Part shown: positions 41,599 through 49,429 of the stretch, in pieces
Layout of the letters: each line of letters starts with the position of its first letter
Numbering within the stretch: position 1 is the stretch's first letter
Origin: Halorubrum halophilum
Lineage (GTDB): Archaea > Halobacteriota > Halobacteria > Halobacteriales > Haloferacaceae
Assembly (NCBI RefSeq): GCF_000739595.1
Contig: NZ_BBJP01000023.1
Location: 62,001-126,000, forward strand
Reading direction: 5' to 3'
DNA length: 64,000 nt
The notes under the pieces: generated by a model
Told to the model about the DNA's origin: nothing
What the model saw: the letters and a program-made list of their open reading frames with translations, nothing else
Database searches by the model: none
Translations under genes and position numbers: made by a program

Positions 41599-43749
41599 AT
41601 GCAACTCCGCGACGCGCTCGACGACTACAAGCGGCACACCGGGCACGCCACCCGGTTCCCCGGCGAACGCCGGACCGTCACCGGGCGGTTTTCCGGGGGC
41701 GACGGGCGGCTCGTCCACGTCGACGCCGGCGGCGAGATCCGCGACTTCGGCTACCCGCTGACCGGGCTGACGGGGCTCGTCAGATCGCGCGTCGGCCTCG
41801 CGGTCGGCCGCGACGTCACGTGGCTCGACGAGGTCGCGACCGAGCAGCGCTACGTCGGCGACACGACCCTGATCGAGACCGTCCACGAGACGGATCACGG
41901 AACGGTGACCCGTCACGACGCGACGATCGGCGACGCTCACCTCACGCGCGCGACGATCGACGTGGGCGACGACGGGCACGCGAACGTCGACCCCGCCGAC
42001 CTCTCGCTCGTCGTCTACGCCCGGTTCGCGCCCGACGGGCGCGACGACCGGGTGGGTCAGCTCCGGTACGACGACGCGGTCGAAGTGTATCACGACGACG
42101 AGCACGACTTCCTCGCGAGCGACACCGGCTTCACCGACCTGCGGGGCCAGCTCCCGGCGACGTTCCCCGAACTGCTCGACGACACGCCAACCGACCTCCC
42201 CCGCGACCGCGGCGGCGACCGCTACGAGGAGGAGCGGCTCTCCGGCGAGGTCGTCGTCGACGCCCCCTTCGAGGAGGGCGTGGCCACGGTCGGTACCCTG
42301 CTGACAGACCGCGAGGAGACGACGCGCGAGGCGGCCCGCGTCCGGCTCGACGAACTCTTCGCGGACCTCGACTCTCCCGACGCGCTCGCCGCGGCCGCGG
42401 GCGAGACGATCCCCTCGGTCCCCGAGTCGGTTCCGTCCCGCGAGTCGGTCGTCGCCGACCTCCGTGTGCTCTCGCTGCTCTCCGCGGAGTCCGGGCTCCG
42501 GATCGCCGGTCCCGACTTCGATCCCTTCTACGCGACCTCTGGCGGCTACGGCTACACGTGGTTCCGCGACGACGCAGAGATCTCGACGTTCCTCCTCGGC
42601 GCTGACGCCCGGCTTGGACTCGGGCTCGGCGACTGGCACGCGCGCTCGGCCGAGATGTACGTCGCCACGCAGCGCCCCGACGGATCGTGGCCTCATCGGG
42701 TGTGGCCCCGAAACGGCTCGCTCGCGCCGGGCTGGGCGAACGCGCGCATCGAGGACGGTCCCGACGTGGACTACCAGGCCGACCAGACCGGCAGCGTCAT
42801 CGCCTACCTCGCGCAGGCGCGCGCCGCGGGCGTCGACGCCGAGGGGATCGACGAGAGCCTCGTCGCCGCGCTCGCCGGGCTCGACGAGACGCTCGAAGAA
42901 GACGGGCGCCCGGTCGTCTGTCAGAACGCGTGGGAGGACAGCGTCGGCCGGTTCGCGCACACGGCCGCGACGTTCCTGGAGGCGTACAGCGAGCTCGCGC
43001 TTCACGGCGACGGTCTGGACCCGGACGCGCTCGACGCGGAGGGAGACCTCGACCCCGCCGCGCTCCCCGAGGACCTCGCCGGCCACGCTCGGAATCAGGC
43101 GGCGCGGGTGTACGACGCGCTCGACGACCTGTGGGTCCCCGAACGCGGCTGCTACGCGCTCCGCGAGACGCCCGAGGGCGCGATCGACGACCGGCTCGAC
43201 TCCTCGACGCTGGCGCTGGCGAGCGCGCACCGCTCGTTCGACGCGCTCGGAGGGGACGAGGTGGCCGGCGACGGTGCCGGCGATGGAGGGGAAGAGACCG
43301 GCGCCGTCGACGCCGAGCGCCTCGACCGACTCGTCTCGCACGTCGAGACGGTCGTCGACGGGCTCGCCCGCGAGAGCGACGAGATTTCCGGACTGGTCCG
43401 GTACGAGGGCGACGGCTGGCGGCGAGCCGGCCAGCTTTCGGAGAAGGTGTGGACCGTCTCGACCGCGTGGGGTGCGAACGCCTGCGCCGAGCTCGCCGTC
43501 CTGCTCGCCGACCGCGACGACCCGCGCGCGGCCGAGATGACCGAGCGCGCCAGAGAGCTGCTCGCTCACGTCTCGCCCGGCGGGACGCTCTGCGAGCCGA
43601 CGAGCTACCTCCCCGAACAGTTCTTCGACGACGGGACGCCCGACAGCGCGACGCCGCTCGGGTGGCCCCACGCGATCCGGCTGGCGACCGTGGCGCTGCT
43701 CGACGACGAGCTCCCGCAGTTCGCCGACCGCGCCATCGCGGACGACTGA
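41599..43749 (+). CDS. GH15 glucoamylase-type glycosidase
   Basis: From the ATG at 41599 (MQLRDALDDYKRHTGHATRF) it has 716 residues; an in-frame ATG at 41545 would add 18. The first 290 residues form the beta-sandwich typical of archaeal glucoamylases. The (alpha/alpha)6 catalytic part has SGGYGYTWFRDDAEISTFLL, RPDGSWPHRVWPRNGSLAPG, and a general-acid region near CQNAWEDSVGRFAHT. The second catalytic Glu is expected in LCEPTSYLPEQFF. It hydrolyses glucose from glucan ends or acts on trehalose-like substrates. No signal peptide is seen, and it is divergent from the amylase gene. Confidence 0.88.
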   Translation: MQLRDALDDYKRHTGHATRFPGERRTVTGRFSGGDGRLVHVDAGGEIRDFGYPLTGLTGLVRSRVGLAVGRDVTWLDEVATEQRYVGDTTLIETVHETDHGTVTRHDATIGDAHLTRATIDVGDDGHANVDPADLSLVVYARFAPDGRDDRVGQLRYDDAVEVYHDDEHDFLASDTGFTDLRGQLPATFPELLDDTPTDLPRDRGGDRYEEERLSGEVVVDAPFEEGVATVGTLLTDREETTREAARVRLDELFADLDSPDALAAAAGETIPSVPESVPSRESVVADLRVLSLLSAESGLRIAGPDFDPFYATSGGYGYTWFRDDAEISTFLLGADARLGLGLGDWHARSAEMYVATQRPDGSWPHRVWPRNGSLAPGWANARIEDGPDVDYQADQTGSVIAYLAQARAAGVDAEGIDESLVAALAGLDETLEEDGRPVVCQNAWEDSVGRFAHTAATFLEAYSELALHGDGLDPDALDAEGDLDPAALPEDLAGHARNQAARVYDALDDLWVPERGCYALRETPEGAIDDRLDSSTLALASAHRSFDALGGDEVAGDGAGDGGEETGAVDAERLDRLVSHVETVVDGLARESDEISGLVRYEGDGWRRAGQLSEKVWTVSTAWGANACAELAVLLADRDDPRAAEMTERARELLAHVSPGGTLCEPTSYLPEQFFDDGTPDSATPLGWPHAIRLATVALLDDELPQFADRAIADD

Positions 43750-43842
43750 CGAGACGCGCCACGCTTTCGCTGCGGTATCGCCGACGATCGCCGTCGACGA
43801 ACGATACCCAACTGCTCCGAAGAATATGCGGTTTAGCGAACG

Positions 43843-43968
43843 TTACGCGTCGTTTTCGGGCGTCGCGAACCCGACGCCGCCGGCGAGGATCGCGGTTCCG
43901 GCGAGGACGGTCGCGCCGAGCACGACGAACACCGTGACGAACAGGCTCAGGACGGCGAACGCGAGCAT
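43843..43968 (-). pseudogene. 3' part of a small membrane protein gene beside an insertion sequence
   Basis: Leftward codons ending at TAA (43845-43843) encode a hydrophobic segment, LAFAVLSLFVTVFVVLG, then ATVLAGTAILAGGVGFA and PENDA. The frame continues upstream past the first ATG (43968) for about 12 codons into LLAGFV before a stop inside the insertion-sequence end at 44000. The natural start and promoter therefore appear to have been cut off by the insertion. A 41-residue protein from 43968 is possible. Confidence 0.55.
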
Positions 43969-44009
43969 GACGAACCCGGCGAGCAGTGCACTGGGTGAAC
44001 TACCCTACC

Positions 44010-45250
44010 CTACTCGCTCACGGCTGACGCCGTTCGCTCCTTGAGGGTAGGGCTTCCTGCTTCCACGACGCGCTTTGCAGATACAGGCGTATCCACAGGG
44101 AGCGCAGTCTCCACAGGCGGTGATTCGGAGTGTCCCACTCCTACTTTGTCGAGGCCGCGAGAAAGGATGTTCCACGCCGCGTTGGCATCTCTGTCCGCCT
44201 CGAAACCACAGGCGGGACAGGAGTGTTCACGGACCCACAACGGCTTGTCGGTCGAAACGCCGCACGACGCGCACTCCTTGGTCGTCCCTCTCGGGTTGAC
44301 CGCCACGAAGTGTGTTCCCTCTCGCTTGCACTTGTATTCGAGCAACGAGAGGAACGTTCGCCACGCGGCAGACGCCGTGTTACGGCTGTTCGACGGCGAT
44401 TCCATCATTCCCTTCACGTTCAGGTCTTCGACCGCCACGAGATCGTACTCCTGTGCGTAGTACGCCGAGAGTTTGTGCAAGAAGTCGCGGCGTTTCCGTC
44501 GCAGGTCAGCGTGATACTCCGCGACGCGCCGTCGTTGCTTTTCGTAATTGTTCGACCCGTGTTGCTTGCGTGAGAGCGTCCGCTGCTCGCGCTCCAAGCG
44601 GTCACGTTCGTCGGAGAGATCGAGCGACCCCACGGCGGTTCCATCCGTGTCGTGGGCATACTTGAGAATTCCCACGTCGATTCCGACGCACTTCTCGGGA
44701 TTCTCGGGAGGTTCTAAGATTTCACGGTCCATTTGGACGCCAAACGTGGCGAACCACTCGCCCGTCGGTTCCTTCTTGACCGTGACCTGCTTGAGTTCGG
44801 CGTCATCGGGGATGGCGCGGTGAAGCCGAATTGGTATGTCCGCGAGTTTCGAGAGCGATAGGACAGTCTGACCGCCCTTCTTGTCGAGCTTGAAGCCAGA
44901 CTGACTGTACGTGAAACTGCGGAACTCCCGTGGCGGCTTCCATTTGAGTTGACCGACGCCGTATCCGTTCTCTTTGAGTTTGGAGAGTGCTTTGAGGTTG
45001 TCGAACAGACGCTCTACGACGGTTTGGAGAACCTTCGAGTACAGTCCGAGAGGCCGTCCCACCATTTCTTGAGCTCGGGGAGCTCCGACCGAAGCGTAGT
45101 CATGGACGGCAGTTCGCCGTGATCGTCTTGGTACTCGTTGAGGCGATAGAGCGTGTGGTTGTACAGTTGCCTACAGATGTCTCGGTGGCGGTCCAACTCC
45201 TCGCGGTGGGTGTCGGACGGCTTGAGACGGTATTTGTAGGCGTAGTACAT
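44010..45250 (-). pseudogene. tnpB: RNA-guided nuclease TnpB (OrfB), frameshifted
   Basis: The N-terminal 66 or so residues (MYYAYKYRLKPSDTHREELD to LKKWWDGL, 45250-45050) and the remaining part (from about YSKVLQTVVERLF, to 44010) are in different frames. One base appears to be missing near 45045 in CGGACTGTACTCG. All nuclease residues survive: Asp in CVGIDVGILKYA, Glu in LVAVEDLNVKGMM, Asp in FEADRDANAAWN, and the zinc finger CASCG with CPACG. A second in-frame ATG at 45065 could start a 351-residue product without the N-terminal part. Probably inactive as a full protein. Confidence 0.82.
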
Positions 45251-45253
45251 CTG

Positions 45254-45388
45254 TTACTCGCGTTCCTCAATGAGTTCGTCCAACTGCTCACGGACGAACG
45301 ACGAGAGGTTGAGGTGTTGATCCTCAATCCACTCGTCTTGGTCCTCCCGAATGGTGATTGTCTTCCGTTTCACCGTAATGCACATCAT
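45254..45388 (-). CDS. Ribbon-helix-helix protein linked to tnpB
   Basis: The 44-residue product (MMCITVKRKTITIREDQDEW) has the RHH pattern: a beta strand KTITIREDQ followed by helices EWIEDQHLNLSSFVREQLDEL. The stop lies three bases before the tnpB ATG, so the two are co-transcribed. Small RHH or CopG-like genes next to tnpB occur in haloarchaea. It may regulate the element. The open frame upstream to 45502 is in the left-end hairpins and is not used. Confidence 0.68.
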   Translation of the reverse strand: MMCITVKRKTITIREDQDEWIEDQHLNLSSFVREQLDELIEERE

Positions 45389-45473
45389 GCACGTCACACG
45401 TATAACGGCTTCGGTAAACGTGGGCCTGTGGGGCTGCAACAGACCAATGTGCGAACAGATGATGGCGGCGTTG

Positions 45474-45578
45474 ACGAGACGCTCCGCGTCTCGTTCGCAC
45501 ACCAGAAACCTTTGATTTCTGGGGACGCTGTATCCCCACCCTACTTCGCTCCCTTCGGTCGCTCCGTTGAGGGTGGGG
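45474..45578. repeat. Left-end hairpin array of the tnpB element
   Basis: Three perfect hairpins follow each other: ACGAGACGC (45474-45482) with GCGTCTCGT (45486-45494), CCAGAAA (45502-45508) with TTTCTGG (45516-45522), and CCCCACCCT (45534-45542) with AGGGTGGGG (45570-45578). The last resembles the right-end hairpin and shares TCGCTC and CGCTCC loop sequences with it. Single-strand hairpins of this kind are recognised by Y1 transposases. Confidence 0.65.
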
Positions 45579-45656
45579 GCTTAGCGCCTATATACAGCTA
45601 AATCAGTCGAGTTTGGACATCCAAGATTATTTATCATTTCTAACGTATCTCAGTCT

Positions 45657-46322
45657 ATGGCACCACGATCAGTACTCGCAATTGGTGGCAACCGCTTTCC
45701 GTTCCATCGCTTTGAGGCACGTGGCCCAGAGATTTCCGCCGTATTCGACGATCAGATCACCTTGAAGCTCACGACCGACAAGGATGATCTCGTCGACCTG
45801 TCGGGATACGACGTCATCGTCGATTACCTCACGGACAGTTCCCTGACCGACGAGCAACTCCAAGGACTCCTCTCGTTCGTCGAGGACGGAGGGGGCTACG
45901 TGGGCATCCATTGCGCTTCCGATCTGACCAGCACGGAACCTGACGATCCGGATGACGTTATCGATTCTCACGACAATCCCTTCCCGGAACTGCGAGAGCT
46001 AATTGGTGGCCACTTCATCACGCACCCGGAACAAGCTGCCCTAGACATCCATATCGTCGACCACCACCACCCCGTCACTGCTGCGATGGATCATCTCACG
46101 GTGTGGGATGAACCGTACGTGGTCGACGTCGACGACACCGTGCGAGTACTGGCGCGGATGGATCATCCCGAACACGCCGATACGCCAGTGGTGTGGACCA
46201 AGTCCTATGGTGACGGTCGAGTGTTCTATAGCTCGCTCGGCCATAGCACGCCGTCTCTGACCCATGAGGGTGTTCAACGGCTCATTAGAGAAGGGACCCG
46301 ATGGGCCGCTGGCGATGACTGA
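45657..46322 (+). CDS. ThuA-like domain protein
   Basis: This 221-residue protein has VLAIGGNRFPFHRFEARGPE, LSGYDVIVDYLTDSSLTDEQ, GGGYVGIHCASD, and FITHPEQAALDIHIVDHHHP, then GRVFYSSLGHST. These are ThuA/glutamine-amidotransferase-like fold landmarks. The family is linked to trehalose or other sugar use; its reaction is not settled. A GATTATTTATC box lies about 27 bases before the start. GC is lower than in flanking housekeeping genes, so acquisition with the neighbouring insertion sequence is possible. Confidence 0.78.
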   Translation: MAPRSVLAIGGNRFPFHRFEARGPEISAVFDDQITLKLTTDKDDLVDLSGYDVIVDYLTDSSLTDEQLQGLLSFVEDGGGYVGIHCASDLTSTEPDDPDDVIDSHDNPFPELRELIGGHFITHPEQAALDIHIVDHHHPVTAAMDHLTVWDEPYVVDVDDTVRVLARMDHPEHADTPVVWTKSYGDGRVFYSSLGHSTPSLTHEGVQRLIREGTRWAAGDD

Positions 46323-46459
46323 GCGAAAAGCGGCTCGAGCGAAGATTTTCGATGAACCGAAAGCGTCTACAATTGTCACCGAGTTGCCGTAGCTCTCCAC
46401 GCCAACGATAGTCCCGCGGCGGGCGAAGTATTAACAACGGGATAGCCCAAAATTGGGGC

Positions 46460-47602
46460 ATGGATCCGATTACCCTCCAAGCCGGCCTCGGGTTCGGCCT
46501 CGTGAGCGTCGGGCTGCTCTTCCTGCTGCTCGTGGTCGTCACCCTCTGGCAGTCGTTCGAGATCGTCGACGCCTACGAGAAGAAGGCCCTCACGGTGTTC
46601 GGCGAATACCGGAAGCTGCTCGAGCCCGGAATCAACCTCATCCCGCCGTTCGTCTCCCGCACGTACGCGTTCGACATGCGGACCCAGACGTTGGACGTTC
46701 CCCGCCAAGAGGCGATCACGCGGGACAACTCGCCGGTGACCGCAGACGCGGTCGTCTACATCAAGGTGATGGACGCCAAGAAGGCCTTTCTCGAAGTGGA
46801 CGACTACAAGAAGGCCGTCTCGAACCTCGCGCAGACCACCCTCCGCGCCGTCCTCGGCGACATGGAACTCGACGACACGCTGAACAAACGGCAGGAGATC
46901 AACGCGAAGATCCGCAAGGAGTTAGACGAGCCGACCGACGAGTGGGGGATCCGCGTCGAGAGCGTCGAAGTCCGCGAGGTCAACCCCTCGAAGGACGTTC
47001 AGCAGGCGATGGAGCAGCAGACCTCCGCCGAGCGTCGCCGGCGCGCGATGATCCTCGAAGCGCAGGGGGAACGCCGCTCCGCGGTCGAGCAGGCCGAGGG
47101 TGACAAGCAGTCGAACATCATCCGCGCGCAGGGTGAGAAGCAGAGCCAGATCCTCGAAGCGCAGGGGGACGCGATTTCGACCGTTCTCCGCGCGCGCTCC
47201 GCCGAGTCGATGGGCGAACGCGCCATCATCGAGCGCGGCATGGAGACCTTAGAGGAGATCGGCAAGGGCGAGTCGACGACGTTCGTCCTCCCGCAGGAGC
47301 TCACCAGCCTCGTCGGCCGCTACGGCAAGGCCCTCTCCGGCTCCGACGTGCAGGATATGGAAGGGCTCGACGGGAAAGAGTTCGACGACGACACCCGGAA
47401 GATGCTCGGGCTCGACGACATCGACGAGATCCTCGGCCAGATCGAGGAGTCCGCGGAGATGGACGTCGAGGAGCTAGAGAAGGAGGCAGAGGCGGTCAAG
47501 GCCGGCGACGCCGGCGCGGACATCAAGTCGGCCGACGAGGTCATCCAAGAGATGGACGAGGAGCCCGTCGAGGGCGACGTGGAGACCGAACGCGAGAGCT
47601 GA
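46460..47602 (+). CDS. SPFH/band 7 membrane-associated protein
   Basis: This 380-residue protein has an N-terminal helix (GFGLVSVGLLFLLLVVVTLW), then the band 7 core (YEKKALTVFGEYRKLLEPGI, RTQTLDVPRQEAITRDNSPV). A long coiled coil rich in Ala/Glu/Gln follows (ERRRRAMILEAQGERRSAVE). The C-terminal 80 residues are acidic. Stomatin/prohibitin-type proteins form ring assemblies in the membrane and often work with NfeD or proteases, none of which adjoins here. A TATA-like AAGTATTAAC precedes the start. Confidence 0.9.
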   Translation: MDPITLQAGLGFGLVSVGLLFLLLVVVTLWQSFEIVDAYEKKALTVFGEYRKLLEPGINLIPPFVSRTYAFDMRTQTLDVPRQEAITRDNSPVTADAVVYIKVMDAKKAFLEVDDYKKAVSNLAQTTLRAVLGDMELDDTLNKRQEINAKIRKELDEPTDEWGIRVESVEVREVNPSKDVQQAMEQQTSAERRRRAMILEAQGERRSAVEQAEGDKQSNIIRAQGEKQSQILEAQGDAISTVLRARSAESMGERAIIERGMETLEEIGKGESTTFVLPQELTSLVGRYGKALSGSDVQDMEGLDGKEFDDDTRKMLGLDDIDEILGQIEESAEMDVEELEKEAEAVKAGDAGADIKSADEVIQEMDEEPVEGDVETERES

Positions 47603-47763
47603 CCGGCAGGCCCGGGATCGCCGTCGTCGGCAGCGAGAACCTCGTAATCGACGCCGATACCGCGGTCGGCGACCGCGATCTCACTGGCGGCACCCGCGAC
47701 ACGAAACGGTCCGATACCGCCCCGAACGAAGTGTTTTTGTCGGGGCGACGACTATTCAGGGTC

Positions 47764-48384
47764 GTGACCGACGGTATCGACGGACGGAAGCGCGAGACGC
47801 TCCGGCGGTTCGCCGCTATCGGAGCCGCCGCACCGTTCGTCGGGACCGCGAGCGCCGACTCCGGAGACGACGAAGCGGCCGACACGAACGAGACCCGCGA
47901 GGCGATCCGGGGATACGTGCCGACGACGCCCGGCGCGCACTTCTCCAAGCTCCGCGACGACCTCCGCCTCGGCACCGGCGAGGCGCAGTATCACCTCCGG
48001 AAGTTGGAGGAGGCCAGCGAGATCGAGTCGGCGAAGGACGCCGACTACCGCCGGTACTTCCCGGCCGGCAGGTTCGACGACCTCGACAAGCGTGCGCTCG
48101 GGTACCTCCGGCGCGACACGCCCCGCGGGATGGTCCTCACGCTGTTGCGCGATCCGGAGACGACCGGCGCGGAGCTGGCCGCCGAACTCGGTGTCTCCCG
48201 GCCGACCGTGAGCACTGCCGCAGCCGACCTCGAGGCGGCCGGGCTCCTCGATCGGACCGACGGCTACGCGCTGACGGAACCGGAGCGATTGCTCACGCTC
48301 GTGGTCCGGTACGCCGACTCCTTCGACGCCGACGCCGTCGCCTTCGCGGACGACGCGGCGTCGCTGGTCGCGTACGACCCTTAA
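47764..48384 (+). CDS. Winged-helix protein with a Tat-like signal N-terminus
   Basis: From the GTG at 47764 the protein has 206 residues. The start, GRKRETLRRFAAIGAAAPFV followed by GTASAD, has twin Arg, a hydrophobic core and an AxA-type end. After an acidic stretch come two winged-helix units: IRGYVPTTPGAHFSKLRDDL with AQYHLRKLEEAS, and TTGAELAAELGVSRPTVSTA. Two HTH units behind an export-like signal is contradictory for a DNA-binding protein; the signal may act as a membrane anchor. No transmembrane helix follows. The start at 47731 is an alternative. Confidence 0.65.
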   Translation: MTDGIDGRKRETLRRFAAIGAAAPFVGTASADSGDDEAADTNETREAIRGYVPTTPGAHFSKLRDDLRLGTGEAQYHLRKLEEASEIESAKDADYRRYFPAGRFDDLDKRALGYLRRDTPRGMVLTLLRDPETTGAELAAELGVSRPTVSTAAADLEAAGLLDRTDGYALTEPERLLTLVVRYADSFDADAVAFADDAASLVAYDP

Positions 48385-48418
48385 CCGGACGGTTCACTGC
48401 AGATAGAGACGAGTCCGG

Positions 48419-48673
48419 TCAGAGCGTGACCATCCACGTCGTCCCCGACGAGTAGCCCCACTTTTCGACGTCGATTTCGGTCGCCGCGTCGACGACCGCG
48501 CTCATGTTCGCGCCGACCTCCTTTGCCGAGAGATCGAGTTCGTCGGCGATCAGTCGCGACTTGAAGTACGTCTTCTCGGCCGCGTTCTCGCGGAGGTACC
48601 GCAGGATGCGCGCCTGTTTCGCGGAGAGACCGACTGATTCGACGGCGGCCGCGTCGGGTTGGACCGTGCTCAT
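48419..48673 (-). CDS. Small winged-helix protein conserved in haloarchaea
   Basis: From the ATG at 48673 (MSTVQPDAAAVESVGLSAKQ) it has 84 residues. The helix-turn-helix reads ARILRYLRENAAEKTYFKSR then LIADELDLSAKEVGANMSAV. The end WGYSSGTTWMVTL is a typical feature of a haloarchaeal conserved family. It may be a regulator or nucleoid-associated protein; no partner is evident. Confidence 0.75.
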   Translation of the reverse strand: MSTVQPDAAAVESVGLSAKQARILRYLRENAAEKTYFKSRLIADELDLSAKEVGANMSAVVDAATEIDVEKWGYSSGTTWMVTL

Positions 48674-48826
48674 ACCCGATACAGGTCGTCTCACCCCATA
48701 AGGCGGTTGGTAGACCGGATTAACACGCCGCAGTCGTGCGGTTTCTCTCGGTGAGTGGGGTCGCGGCGGGGGGACGAGTGCCCTGTTCAGGTACGATCCT
48801 CGAACCGCGAACGCGGTCGGTCGGAC

Positions 48827-49387
48827 TCAGTACAGGCCGGAGACGAACGGCCCGAGCGCTCCCGCCACCGCCGTCGCCAGCGCGTCGGCGCGGTCGACGC
48901 GGCCGTTCGTGAGCGCGCCCGCGGCGCCGCCGCGCCTCGCGACCCCGTTCGTGTCGAGGACGTCGTCCATCACGGGGCCGAGCTCCTCCCCCTCGTCGAT
49001 CCGCGTGGCGATGTCGGTCGGGAGTTCGAGGCTCGGACCCGCGCCGCGTCCGACTCGGGATCCGTCCGAGACCGCCGCCCACATGACGAGGAAAAGCCCG
49101 TCGGCGCCGTCGAATCCCGCGACGCCGCCCTCGATGCCGACACCGAGGTCGTACGGTCCCTGATCCGCGTCGAGGACACCCTCAGCCCGGTTCTCGGCGC
49201 CGGCGATCGTCTCGGCGTGGCCGGTCGGCTGCTCGCTGACGCCGGAAGAGACGGGGACCGACTCGACCGCGACGGTCCTCGGGTCCCCGCCGAGCTCGTC
49301 GACGAGGTCCGTCCCCCGCGACGACTCGAGCACCTGTTCGACCGCGCGCCGCTTCACCGGATTGCCGCTGCCGACGCCGACTCGCAT
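48827..49387 (-). CDS. Inosine/xanthosine triphosphatase (YjjX, DUF84)
   Basis: This 186-residue protein begins MRVGVGSGNPVKRRAVEQVL and has VSSGVSEQPTGHAETIAGAE, LGVGIEGGVAGFDG and GVARRGGAAGALTNGRVDRA, all landmarks of the NTPase family. It removes non-canonical purine nucleoside triphosphates to prevent mutagenesis. A TTTATTTG box is about 25-30 bases upstream on the minus strand. The ISH3-type element begins 42 bases beyond its start, so its promoter remains intact. Confidence 0.88.
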   Translation of the reverse strand: MRVGVGSGNPVKRRAVEQVLESSRGTDLVDELGGDPRTVAVESVPVSSGVSEQPTGHAETIAGAENRAEGVLDADQGPYDLGVGIEGGVAGFDGADGLFLVMWAAVSDGSRVGRGAGPSLELPTDIATRIDEGEELGPVMDDVLDTNGVARRGGAAGALTNGRVDRADALATAVAGALGPFVSGLY

Positions 49388-49429
49388 GGCCGCGGTTCGT
49401 CGGCGGGCTACAAATAAACAAGGAGAGAG

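Larger units (their letters stand above)
43999..45590 (-). mobile_element. IS200/IS605-type element with tnpB and no tnpA
   Basis: The element carries a frameshifted tnpB and an upstream ribbon-helix-helix gene, with no Y1 transposase tnpA. Its two ends hold related hairpins: CCCTACCCT (44003-44011) with AGGGTAGGG (44044-44052) at the right end, and CCCCACCCT (45534-45542) with AGGGTGGGG (45570-45578) at the left. The right-end hairpin overlaps the tnpB stop, where the guide RNA of TnpB systems is usually made. Exact ends are estimates. It has cut a small membrane protein gene on its left. Confidence 0.8.

Noticed and set aside
41569-43671. Long open frame (700 codons) on the minus strand opposite the glucoamylase gene
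   Set aside because: It is an antisense shadow caused by high GC and third-position bias. No motif is recognisable and the GH15 gene on the plus strand is certain.
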